From an uncultured Bacteroidales bacterium (lineage in GTDB: Bacteria > Bacteroidota > Bacteroidia > Bacteroidales > Paludibacteraceae), in NCBI GenBank assembly GCA_903911085.1, contig CAIWCC010000200.1, positions 1 to 41,370 of the forward strand: DNA of 41,370 nt, in the 5' to 3' direction. The notes below the pieces were generated by a model that saw nothing but the letters and a program-made list of their open reading frames with translations, had not been told where the DNA came from and ran no database searches. The position numbers were made by a program, and so were the translations under genes. Each line of letters begins with the position of its first letter. Positions within the stretch are counted from its first letter, which is position 1. Below are positions 1 through 7,219 of this stretch, piece after piece.

Positions 1-1
1 G

Positions 2-274
2 GCCCATTTTTTTGGGTCGGGAACAACTACTATTTGGCAATCAAAAATTATTCATGGAACTTGGACTGGAACCAACGGCTTGAACTTACTGAAAAGTCTT
101 ACAGGTGGAAGTCTAAAAGGAGATACACAACATTTTTGGCCTTATGGAATCAATCAAAAAGAGGAGATTACTGGATTAGGCGATTTAAAAGCGCAGGAAA
201 ATGGTTTAAATACTTCTGTAAAGTTGGTAAAAGCAATGGTAATCGACGATTGTAATTTGCCAACAACTTGGTAG
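2..274 (+). CDS. C-terminal fragment of an unrecognised protein (5' end outside window)
   Basis: The reading frame is open from the first bases of the window and ends at a TAG at 272-274, giving 90 visible residues. No start codon is needed inside the window, so this is read as the 3' end of a longer gene; an overlapping frame with an internal start is taken as a shadow. The visible part has glycine/threonine-rich turns (GSGTTT, GTWTGTNG) and ends in VIDDCNLPTTW. I do not recognise a family. It points rightward, toward the minus-strand block that follows, and is separated from it by a REP-like repeat. A secreted or structural protein is possible, but no function is assigned. Confidence 0.5.
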   Translation, partial: AHFFGSGTTTIWQSKIIHGTWTGTNGLNLLKSLTGGSLKGDTQHFWPYGINQKEEITGLGDLKAQENGLNTSVKLVKAMVIDDCNLPTTW

Positions 275-578
275 AATAATTTGGGATTTTATATACGTCA
301 TTAATAACTTATACATTGAATTGAGTAAAAAATATGTGATAAACTGCGGCTTGTTTTGACTTTTGGTTCTAAAGTCTTTTATGCCAACAGTGCATATAAA
401 ATTACCCTTTACCCCGTAGCGTAATCCTGCGTAGTTCAAGTTCGGCGTATGGCTCTTTGCCCAATGTCGCAGCTGGAAGGAAAACTTTATATTTGAATTT
501 GGAAAGCGGCAGCTTTCCTTCCCACGCTAGCGCAGATCTGTGACTACGAGTGTTCACAGAAATCGCGCCAGCGGGGTG
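275..578. other. Gene-free spacer between convergent genes, with REP-like repeat in its right half
   Basis: This 304-base spacer lies between the partial plus-strand gene and a minus-strand lipoprotein gene. The left part is plain AT-rich sequence; a 77-residue minus-strand frame over 206-439 has no recognisable features and overlaps the partial gene. The right part is distinctly GC-richer and holds the hairpins listed separately. Confidence 0.6.
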
Positions 579-584
579 CTAGCG
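501..584. repeat. REP-like palindromic repeat
   Basis: Nested inverted repeats are visible. GGAAAGC (501-507) pairs with GCTTTCC (512-518). CGCTAGC (525-531) pairs with GCTAGCG (578-584), and inside that TCTGTGA (537-543) pairs with TCACAGA (554-560). The block is much more GC-rich than its surroundings, which is typical of extragenic palindromic repeats in Bacteroidota. It overlaps the TAG stop of the lipoprotein gene (579-581). It could also act as a transcription terminator for the converging genes. Confidence 0.65.
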
Positions 585-1142
585 GAGGAAATGAACTGAT
601 AATGCTGCCTTTTCCATAAAATCACAGGTTTTGGTTATTTCATTGCCTAAACAGGCTGTTTTAATTTCGTATAGGTCTTTTGAATAATCATCCTTCATAA
701 AATAGAACCTGATATTATAAATTTCACCTAAGTAGCTACTAATCTTGACTCTGAGCAACTTATTATTTATTTTTTTTACGCCAAAATCAACAAGTTTATA
801 TTGTTCCTTTTCATAATTAGTGGGAATTGTCTTAACCATAGAATAAAACACATACTCCATAGGATTTGATGAATGGTACGAATATTTGGATACTGAAAAT
901 AAATAATTTATACTGTCTCTGGTAGTCCGAGCCAAATAAATAATATCAGGATTTAGTTTCTTTACAAATCGTGCTTCACTGTCAGTGTCCTGTAATACAT
1001 AAAATTCGTTGGGTAATTCAAATCCAAACTTGTTATTATCAATATAAGTCAGATTCAGATTGTCAGTTTGCTTGTGACAACTGTTGAATGAGATTAACAG
1101 CAAGAAGAACAAGACTATTTTTGAGTAATTTTCAATTCCCAT
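579..1142 (-). CDS. Putative lipoprotein, target of the LytTR-FHA regulator (predicted)
   Basis: This 187-residue protein starts MGIENYSKIV, followed by a hydrophobic stretch ending LLLISFNSC, a loose Bacteroidota-type lipoprotein signal. An upstream in-frame start at 1199 would add 19 residues before the signal and would cover the predicted promoter, so 1142 is preferred. The mature part has no family I recognise; it is mixed alpha/beta in appearance with a late Cys pair (CLGNEITKTC). Upstream lie a TATTTTTG -7 box and a tandem TGTATGA site matching the one before the PP2C gene, which suggests co-regulation with the kinase/phosphatase module. Its stop codon lies inside a REP-like repeat. It is likely anchored in the inner leaflet of the outer membrane or on the surface. 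Confidence 0.65.
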   Translation of the reverse strand: MGIENYSKIVLFFLLLISFNSCHKQTDNLNLTYIDNNKFGFELPNEFYVLQDTDSEARFVKKLNPDIIYLARTTRDSINYLFSVSKYSYHSSNPMEYVFYSMVKTIPTNYEKEQYKLVDFGVKKINNKLLRVKISSYLGEIYNIRFYFMKDDYSKDLYEIKTACLGNEITKTCDFMEKAALSVHFLR

Positions 1143-1168
1143 GTTTTGTATATTTGCATAATTCACTA

Positions 1169-1176
1169 CAAAAATA
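1169..1176 (-). promoter_or_regulatory. Predicted -7 box of the lipoprotein gene
   Basis: The minus strand reads TATTTTTG, matching the Bacteroidota TAnnTTTG -7 consensus. It gives a leader of about 20 bases before the chosen ATG. It lies 40 bases from the nearer TGTATGA repeat, the same spacing as at the PP2C promoter. Confidence 0.55.
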
Positions 1177-1215
1177 AAAGCTTGAAAAGTATAATCCAAG
1201 CTTTCAGTATGATGT

Positions 1216-1243
1216 TGTATGAGTTAGTGGGGTTATTGTATGA
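1216..1243 (-). promoter_or_regulatory. LytTR-like tandem operator upstream of lipoprotein gene
   Basis: Two direct copies of TGTATGA (plus-strand sense) at 1216-1222 and 1237-1243 have a 21-bp period, two helical turns. LytTR-family regulators are known to bind ~9-bp direct repeats separated by ~12 bp, which also gives 21 bp. The distal copy is extended as TTATTGTATGAAGTG, nearly identical to the site at 8286-8299. Confidence 0.6.
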
Positions 1244-1247
1244 AGTG

Positions 1248-1928
1248 TTACATTTTACTGATTTGATGAATAATTTGTATAACATGATTTATTCTTTCTT
1301 CTCCTGAATTTGAAGGCAACGAACAAGCTATCAATTCCACGAAATTACTTTTTGACACTAATTTCTCACACTCTAATTTCAGAAATGTTCTTACTTCTTT
1401 GTCTGCTGCTCTCAACTCCTCCAACAGAATAGTCCGATTATCCAGCACATAGATAATATCCTCGAAGTCGGTACTCCCTCTCCAATCATTGCCTCCACGA
1501 TCATTTAGAGCAACAAATTTTGAAGCTAAAAAATAAGCTGATTCAAAATATCGTATGTTTGTACCATCGGCAAACGCATAATTTAGCGTGTGCGGCATCC
1601 CTTTTTTATACCACTCGTTGCTAAATCCTAAAATGTCCTCATCATCAGGCATTATATCCACCAGTAAACCAGCATACTTCCAACGACATATTACATCACT
1701 TTCCGTATCATTTGTGAATTTCAACTTGCGAAGTTTTTCTTCCAACTCGTTTAGTTTTGAATAGGAAACCAACTCAATAACACAATCTACATCATCAGTG
1801 GGACGAACCTCGGTGGCTGCTGAATCGGTGGCATATAGTTCAGTTACCGAGCCACCGACAAAAACCACATGAGGCAATAAATAATCAAGTCCCTGAGCTA
1901 CTGTGTGTAGCATATTTATGTTTGACAT
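1248..1928 (-). CDS. Nucleotidyltransferase-fold protein (AbiEii-like toxin candidate)
   Basis: This 226-residue protein has the nucleotidyltransferase signature: a VGGS turn around residues 24-27, an acidic motif TDDVDCVIE around 44-52, and a third acidic strand LLVDIMPDDED around 88-98. These match the GS...DxD...D layout of the MNT/AbiEii fold, though the sequence is not close to any one subfamily I can name. It starts 3 bases after the stop of a winged-helix gene, so the two are almost certainly co-transcribed. In AbiE (type IV) systems the upstream gene is a wHTH antitoxin/repressor and the downstream one an NTP-transferase toxin; this pair fits that arrangement. A non-toxin nucleotidyltransferase is possible. 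Confidence 0.65.
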   Translation of the reverse strand: MSNINMLHTVAQGLDYLLPHVVFVGGSVTELYATDSAATEVRPTDDVDCVIELVSYSKLNELEEKLRKLKFTNDTESDVICRWKYAGLLVDIMPDDEDILGFSNEWYKKGMPHTLNYAFADGTNIRYFESAYFLASKFVALNDRGGNDWRGSTDFEDIIYVLDNRTILLEELRAADKEVRTFLKLECEKLVSKSNFVELIACSLPSNSGEERINHVIQIIHQISKM

Positions 1929-1931
1929 AGC

Positions 1932-2456
1932 TTATTCTCCTTTAAGTCTTTTTTCTAATTCTTCAATGGCTAATTTTACTTCACGCGCTTTACCAACCCT
2001 AATAGCGTCTACCAGTGCCAATAACTCATATAACGCTTGGTCTTCTAACGCTATATTTGGAACTGTTTTGTACAGTGGAACAATTGCCTGACCTCTCATG
2101 GTGCCTTTGCTGCTTGCCCATACGTAATTATCGGTACTGGAAGCTACAATTGTTTGATTCAGTGGTAGCGCTGAGTGTGCAGTGGGAATGCCACGGACAA
2201 CTGAACCCGGACTTACCGGAAACACATACTTGAGCCCGTAAATCAAAAACTCTAAAAATGATGCAGTGTAAAGAGTTCGTTTATTATCGGACACCAGCCG
2301 TGCCTGCTTGCTACGCTGAAGGCTCTCGCTTACTTCCGAAGCACTAATTTGTAAACCGTTTGCAATATCTTGTACCCGCCATTTTTCGGACTTCAACGTG
2401 CTTAACTTGAGCAAAATTACCACATCCTGTGGGCGCATTCCATTATGATTTTTCAT
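1932..2456 (-). CDS. Winged-helix DNA-binding protein (AbiEi-like antitoxin/repressor candidate)
   Basis: This 174-residue protein has a MarR-like winged helix in its first 80 residues: QDVVILLKLST, then a helix-turn-helix WRVQDIANGLQISASEVSESLQRSKQA and a wing before YTASFLEFLIYGL. The C-terminal part (VVRGIPTAHSALPL onward) is unassigned and ends in an acidic helix. It precedes the nucleotidyltransferase gene by 3 bases. Its promoter carries a near-perfect 22-bp dyad over the predicted transcription start, consistent with self-repression. Start choice: the first Met at 2456; a second Met seven codons in is also possible. Confidence 0.65.
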   Translation of the reverse strand: MKNHNGMRPQDVVILLKLSTLKSEKWRVQDIANGLQISASEVSESLQRSKQARLVSDNKRTLYTASFLEFLIYGLKYVFPVSPGSVVRGIPTAHSALPLNQTIVASSTDNYVWASSKGTMRGQAIVPLYKTVPNIALEDQALYELLALVDAIRVGKAREVKLAIEELEKRLKGE

Positions 2457-2471
2457 GTTCTTTCTCTTTCA

Positions 2472-2526
2472 TTTGCTATTCGCGAATTGCAAATATATGA
2501 AATAGTTTTCTAATTATGAAATAGTT
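2472..2526 (-). promoter_or_regulatory. Promoter and probable auto-operator of the wHTH/NTase pair
   Basis: On the minus strand TATATTTG (2497-2490) is a -7 box. It adjoins a 22-bp dyad at 2472-2493 with perfect core ATTCGCGAAT and only one mismatched symmetric pair. Upstream are two identical 12-bp direct repeats (plus sense TATGAAATAGTT) at 2496-2507 and 2515-2526, period 19. A regulator bound to the dyad would cover the start of transcription. Confidence 0.55.
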
Positions 2527-2566
2527 GGGAGAATATATATACAGTAAAATAAATACCTTTTATAAA

Positions 2567-2944
2567 TCACACAATAGATTTAATTTTTGATCCTCTGCCA
2601 ACAACTAAATCAATAGTAAAATTTTGTGACATTTCAATTCCATCTTCTTTTAAAGCCTCTTGAAATTTTCTCATACTTTCGTCATTATCTATAAATGCAA
2701 TTTGTTCTTTCATATAAGCTAAAACATCTGTCAGCTCAATTAATTTCTGTTCATCTTCATATTCACATGCAAGCAAAATGCTTGCTGTATTAAGTGAGTT
2801 TTCTTGAAATGAGATTTTAAAATCAATTCCTTCTATTATGTCAATATAGGTATAAATAACTTTACGGTTTTCTGTAATTGGTTTTGATAATTTAATTTCT
2901 AAATTTGGGAATAAATCATTAATAAGGGTGTTCATTTTTTCCAT
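2567..2944 (-). CDS. Hypothetical protein, 125 residues
   Basis: A small acidic protein with no signal peptide or membrane segment. It shows alternating strands (EIKLSKPI, KVIYTYIDII, DFKISFQENS, SILLACEY) followed by a helix with DVLAYMKEQIAFIDNDESMRKFQEAL, and ends VVGRGSKIKSIV. I do not recognise the family. It lies between the HEPN-like gene (94 bases upstream) and the winged-helix gene (110 bases downstream), same strand. A second in-frame Met lies three codons after the first. Confidence 0.5.
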   Translation of the reverse strand: MEKMNTLINDLFPNLEIKLSKPITENRKVIYTYIDIIEGIDFKISFQENSLNTASILLACEYEDEQKLIELTDVLAYMKEQIAFIDNDESMRKFQEALKEDGIEMSQNFTIDLVVGRGSKIKSIV

Positions 2945-3038
2945 TTTGTTTTCGCTTTATGTGATTTGATTAATTTTACAGATAACGTGTCACTTAGAAT
3001 TACATATTAATAACATCGGGTATTTTTTGCTTAATCAA

Positions 3039-3578
3039 TTATATAGTTTTAGCTGCAATGTTATTACAAAATTCGACTAGTAATTCATTGTTGCATAGCT
3101 CATTATTTTTCATTTTGGTGAATTTTTCTTCTTTTTTGACAGAACGTAAAATATGAATATTATTTCTAAACTCATATAACTTTAATATTTTCTCACCTAT
3201 GTTTGAAGTTAGTATTTCCAATTCAATAGCTTTTGTTATTTTGTCTTTGAATCTGATTTTTCGCTTCTTCTTTTTTGCCTCTTTATGAATTTCTTTTAAA
3301 CTTTCGTTGAAATAACTCTCAAATATATAGTCAATTATAGCTTCATAAATTGATGCAAAGTGTAAAATAACAATTTCATTAAGAGGGTGAGCATCTGAAT
3401 AATTAATATTCAATTCTTTGATAATGTTTTTAATAAAAACTGCTTCTTTATATGATTTTTCTAATGCGTTTCTTAGTTTAGTTTCTTCAATAAAATTGAA
3501 CAAATCCCCAGTATATAAAAGTTTACAACCTTTGATTCTTTCTTCAATTATTTTATTGTCATTTACCTTTTTTGTCAT
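3039..3578 (-). CDS. HEPN-like alpha-helical protein
   Basis: This 179-residue, lysine-rich, all-helical protein has the helix IVILHFASIYEAIIDYIFESYF followed by a basic linker (KEAKKKKRKIRFKDK) and LYEFRNNIHILR near residues 134-145. The FRNNIHI segment resembles the RN..H motif seen in HEPN-fold proteins (usually R-x4-6-H; here R-x3-H, a variant seen in RNxIH forms). HEPN domains are frequent RNases or toxin/defence parts. It starts 53 bases after the kinase stop and may be in the same transcript. The family assignment rests on a short motif and helical pattern only, and RNase activity is not shown. Confidence 0.5.
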   Translation of the reverse strand: MTKKVNDNKIIEERIKGCKLLYTGDLFNFIEETKLRNALEKSYKEAVFIKNIIKELNINYSDAHPLNEIVILHFASIYEAIIDYIFESYFNESLKEIHKEAKKKKRKIRFKDKITKAIELEILTSNIGEKILKLYEFRNNIHILRSVKKEEKFTKMKNNELCNNELLVEFCNNIAAKTI

Positions 3579-3631
3579 AGTGTGATTTTTTTAGTTTTGA
3601 CTTCGTTCCTTGCCCACAATAATCATATATA

Positions 3632-5518
3632 TTAATCCATAATGCAACGAACAGAGTAGCCACTACTCATAAAACTGATGTAATTACTCACTTTGCTATT
3701 ATTATAGTTTAAACAATAACCCCATGCAGTGTCTGCATCGTTCTTGGTTGCATTCCACAAATAACCGTTGCAACCAATATTGCTGAACTTACCATAACTA
3801 TGACGGAAGCCGGCTGGAAGAAATTTGAAGCCAGATGAGTTGTTTGCTCCTTTATTGGGGTTTTGCCAGTGGCTTGTTCCTGCTTCCTTCAATTTTCCAC
3901 CAGCCGATTCTTCTCCGCTTAAATAGTTTACTAATATTTCCCATTCCTGATATGTTGGAATATGCCAACCTATTGGTGATATATCTCTATAGTCAGATAC
4001 TGCATACCAGTTATAAAGTTTTCCATACTTTCTTCCGTTTGCAGCATCATTATTAAAAACACAAAATGCGCCAGTTTTGAGTTTGTCCCATTGATCATTT
4101 TTAGTAACTTCTGGTATTGCATCTCCATTTCGATAATGAGTTACTTTTAGATTTTCAGCCATCCAAACTTGATTGCCAATCTGAACCGTTTTATAAACAT
4201 TGCCATCAATGTCAGTTACAGTTGAGTAGTTTTTTTTATTTACTGTAACAGCAGTTTCAGTATTTAAAACACTTTGTTCTTGATTTTTACTCACTGAATT
4301 TGAGGTTACATTAGGTTCATTAGTAGTAACTGACGGCATCATGACACCATCATTTATTGAGATTACTTGTTCGTTTACAGCAGATTGCTGTGAATTTCCA
4401 ACAGATTCATCAGAATTATTTAATTGAAAAACAAAGAATAATATAGCCGCAATTACTGCCACACCAATAAAGATATTTCTCACCAAATGACTTTTAGACT
4501 CATCAACTTCAACCTGTGTCAATCTTGGCTTAGGTTGAGAACTTTCTGTCCGTGTAGAATTATGGTTTGTTGCGGTGCGAGGTGCTTCAGTAGTTGCCGT
4601 AGAAGTAACAGTGTTGTTTCTGCTTGTATTTTCAGATTTGTGATTTTCAATGGGCACTTCTACTTTTCCACTCACCATTTCCAAACAACTTCCAGCACCA
4701 CTTATTCTTTTATCCACATCCACCACCAAACATTGCTTCACCAAGTTGCGCCAGTCGGCAGGAATTTGTGTTAATATGACGGTTATATCACCTGCGGTAA
4801 TTTGCTTAAATAATTCTATCCGTCCTGCTTCGCTGGTAACGGCCAATGCGCCAGAGTTAAAGGGCAGTTTACCTGTAAACATCCAGCACGTAATCACGCC
4901 AAAGCTCCACAGGTCGGTATTTTTGCGTATGGTACTCCCCAAAAGCTGCTCTGGCGAAGCAAAAGACAATGTTCCTGCACCTGCTAGTGAATTGGTAAAT
5001 ACAGAACTCTTGTTCACATCCAGTTTTTTGCTGATGCCAAAGTCGGTAATTTTGGGTATGTATTCTCCTTTTCTGTTCAAGGATATCAGGATATTCTGTG
5101 GCTTTAGGTCGCGGTGAATAATGCCGTGGCTGTGCAGAAACACAATGCCTTCCAGTATTTGTTTAAGTAGATTATCTTTCTGTTCGTAAGTCAGTTGCTT
5201 GTCGGTGAGCAATTGTTGCAAGTTGCCTTGCTCGTAATATTGCAGCACGCCAAAATCGTATTCTCCAGCAAAAGTGGAAAAAGTGTAGCATACATCGTAA
5301 TGTGCAATGTTGGGATGTGTAGGCAATTTGCTAATCACTTCCACCTCTTTGCGCAAGCGCACTTCTTCTAAATGTGGTTTTACTTCCGCCATTTTTATGG
5401 CTACATAATGGTCGAGATGCGTGTCGTAAGCTTTATAAACCTTGCCAAATCCACCTTCGCCCAAGCAGTCGGTGTTGGGGTTATAGTGGTAGCGCTTGTG
5501 AAATTCTTCTTGTGTCAT
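3632..5518 (-). CDS. Transmembrane Ser/Thr protein kinase with C-terminal FISUMP domain
   Basis: A 628-residue Hanks-type kinase. The N-terminal kinase domain (about 14-285) has glycine loop LGEGGFGKVY (19-28), Lys42, HRDLKPQN (135-142), DFG (159-161) and SPE (188-190), so it looks catalytically complete. A Thr/Ser-rich linker leads to one transmembrane helix (about 347-366). A further linker leads to a FISUMP domain (TIGR02145-type, about 434-628) with VTDIDGNVYKTVQIGNQVWMAENL, GRKYGKLYNWYAV, GWHIPT and a terminal SVRCI. In this topology the kinase faces the cytoplasm and FISUMP the periplasm, like PASTA-type sensor kinases but with a different outer domain. It starts 7 bases after the coiled-coil gene and is part of the PP2C-FHA operon. 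Confidence 0.9.
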   Translation of the reverse strand: MTQEEFHKRYHYNPNTDCLGEGGFGKVYKAYDTHLDHYVAIKMAEVKPHLEEVRLRKEVEVISKLPTHPNIAHYDVCYTFSTFAGEYDFGVLQYYEQGNLQQLLTDKQLTYEQKDNLLKQILEGIVFLHSHGIIHRDLKPQNILISLNRKGEYIPKITDFGISKKLDVNKSSVFTNSLAGAGTLSFASPEQLLGSTIRKNTDLWSFGVITCWMFTGKLPFNSGALAVTSEAGRIELFKQITAGDITVILTQIPADWRNLVKQCLVVDVDKRISGAGSCLEMVSGKVEVPIENHKSENTSRNNTVTSTATTEAPRTATNHNSTRTESSQPKPRLTQVEVDESKSHLVRNIFIGVAVIAAILFFVFQLNNSDESVGNSQQSAVNEQVISINDGVMMPSVTTNEPNVTSNSVSKNQEQSVLNTETAVTVNKKNYSTVTDIDGNVYKTVQIGNQVWMAENLKVTHYRNGDAIPEVTKNDQWDKLKTGAFCVFNNDAANGRKYGKLYNWYAVSDYRDISPIGWHIPTYQEWEILVNYLSGEESAGGKLKEAGTSHWQNPNKGANNSSGFKFLPAGFRHSYGKFSNIGCNGYLWNATKNDADTAWGYCLNYNNSKVSNYISFMSSGYSVRCIMD

Positions 5519-5525
5519 AATACTG

Positions 5526-5834
5526 CTATTTTAAATTCCGAAGTTCGGATTTTGCCTCTTTAGTCAATTCAACAATTTTTGCTTCAATCTTATTCTTATC
5601 ATTCATTCTATTAAATAGATATTTGCATTCCTCTCTGAATTCTGTGGAATTTAGTATTTCAGTAGACACCAAGTCATTGTACAAAACATTATACCATTTT
5701 TTTTTAAATCGTCGAATCTGATTTTCTTTAATGATTGTATCTAATGTTTCAACTTCTTCAAGTATGAGTCCTAATTTATCAAGTGATACATTAATAATCT
5801 CTTGATATTTCCTTTCAAATTCTTCATTCTTCAT
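5526..5834 (-). CDS. Small coiled-coil protein of the kinase operon
   Basis: A 102-residue charged, helical protein without signal peptide or membrane segment. Long heptad-like helices (EEFERKYQEIINVSLDKLGLILEEVETLDTIIKEN and KIEAKIVELTKEAKSELRNLK) flank a basic patch RRFKKKWYN. It is packed between the FHA-protease gene (11-base gap) and the kinase gene (7-base gap), so it is translated with them. A role as adaptor or kinase substrate is a guess from position. No family recognised. Confidence 0.6.
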   Translation of the reverse strand: MKNEEFERKYQEIINVSLDKLGLILEEVETLDTIIKENQIRRFKKKWYNVLYNDLVSTEILNSTEFREECKYLFNRMNDKNKIEAKIVELTKEAKSELRNLK

Positions 5835-5845
5835 ATTTAGTGTAT

Positions 5846-7219
5846 TTAATATCTATCAAATCCTCTTCCAACAATACTCACGGCAAAATTCAAATCAGCA
5901 GCATCCAATCCACCGGAAGTAATACCAATTACCTCACCTCGCATATTGAAAAGAGGACCACCACTGCTTCCATGGGTAATTTGAGTAGTGGTTTGTATCA
6001 ATGTCAAATCACTTTCGGTTCGTAATGCTGATACAATTCCTTTAGAAAGTGTTTGCTTTAAACCTTCGGGTGCGCCAATTGCAAAAACATCTTCACCTAC
6101 TCGTGGCAAAGAAGAAGCAATATTTAGGTACGGAAAAGTAGTACCATTACCCGCTACTTTAAAAACAATATAATCATTCTCATCGCTACTTGCTAAAACT
6201 GATTCAACTTTGAATGTACCATTTTCTGTTTTAATTGATTCTAATCCTCTGCCTGTACCTTTAAAAACGTGGTAATTACTAATACCCACTCCAGAATAAG
6301 ATATAAAAAATCCACTTCCTTGACTATTATTTGTTCCGTCGCTTGTATAAATTATAAATACAGCATCTTTATTCCGTTCGTATAAAGTTGAAATGTCAAT
6401 CTTTACGATAGTTTGAATGTCAGTATTCGGTTGCATTCTAGCATCTGATTGAACAGATACAACAACAGAATCTAATTGTGCTGTTTGCGTTTTTAATTGA
6501 TTTTTACTTGGTTTGTTGAATTTGGAATATGTGAAATAAATCATCCCTGCAAAGATTGCAGCAGAAACAAGATAACTCCAGATTTTAGTGCTATTTTGTG
6601 TTGTAGCAGAATAATTACTTCTATATTCGTTCGGTGGATTTAGCACATGAGGAGCAGCTTTAGGAACTGACACGTTTGGTATTCTATTCCAGTCCAACTC
6701 ATAGGAATTCGACAAGCTAATAGAATCAGTTGTAGAAACAGGAAAATCAACTTTTGATTTGATTTTCACTCCATTTACGTATATTCCATTGGTGCTTTGG
6801 TCGTAGATAAAGTATTTTCCATCACGTTTAAGTTTCAAAATGGCATGATGGCGACTTACATGATTGTCTGGATCTGAAATAACTATTCGATTGTCCGACT
6901 CTGTCCCAATGGTATAACTCACCTCTTCACCGTTTTCAATTACTGTTGCATCGTGCTTAGCCACAGGAATATCTACTAATGACCAGTTCAATACAAAATG
7001 AGGTCCAAATCGAACTTCGTCCCCTTTTTTCACCGCCACTTCAATACCTTTATTGGCTTTTACACCATTTATGTATGTGCCGTTGGTGCTGTTGTCGTTT
7101 AGGGTAATATTGCCATTGTCGTACACTTTTAGCACAGCATGATATCCGCTTACGGTTCTAGAACTGTCATCTAAAATAATATCATTATCAGGATTTCTTC
7201 CAATTTTGATTGTTTTCAT
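5846..7219 (-). CDS. Double-FHA transmembrane trypsin-like serine protease
   Basis: This 457-residue protein contains two FHA domains. The first (about 2-80) has GRNPDND, SGYH and NSTNGTYING; the second (about 103-178) has VSRHH and QSTNGIYVNG. FHA domains bind phosphothreonine. A transmembrane helix follows (about 213-231), then an S1C/trypsin-like domain (about 280-457) with His317 (SNYHV), Asp349 (ENDYIVFKV) and Ser419 (GSSGGP), so the triad is present. The FHA part should be cytoplasmic and the protease periplasmic. FHA1 has Gly where the usual SRxH arginine sits; FHA2 is canonical. The start overlaps the PP2C gene end by 32 bases. It probably reads phosphorylation by the neighbouring kinase. 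Confidence 0.88.
   Translation of the reverse strand: MKTIKIGRNPDNDIILDDSSRTVSGYHAVLKVYDNGNITLNDNSTNGTYINGVKANKGIEVAVKKGDEVRFGPHFVLNWSLVDIPVAKHDATVIENGEEVSYTIGTESDNRIVISDPDNHVSRHHAILKLKRDGKYFIYDQSTNGIYVNGVKIKSKVDFPVSTTDSISLSNSYELDWNRIPNVSVPKAAPHVLNPPNEYRSNYSATTQNSTKIWSYLVSAAIFAGMIYFTYSKFNKPSKNQLKTQTAQLDSVVVSVQSDARMQPNTDIQTIVKIDISTLYERNKDAVFIIYTSDGTNNSQGSGFFISYSGVGISNYHVFKGTGRGLESIKTENGTFKVESVLASSDENDYIVFKVAGNGTTFPYLNIASSLPRVGEDVFAIGAPEGLKQTLSKGIVSALRTESDLTLIQTTTQITHGSSGGPLFNMRGEVIGITSGGLDAADLNFAVSIVGRGFDRY

Noticed and set aside
206-439. 77-residue minus-strand open frame
   Set aside because: It overlaps the end of the partial plus-strand gene and has no recognisable motif or promoter.
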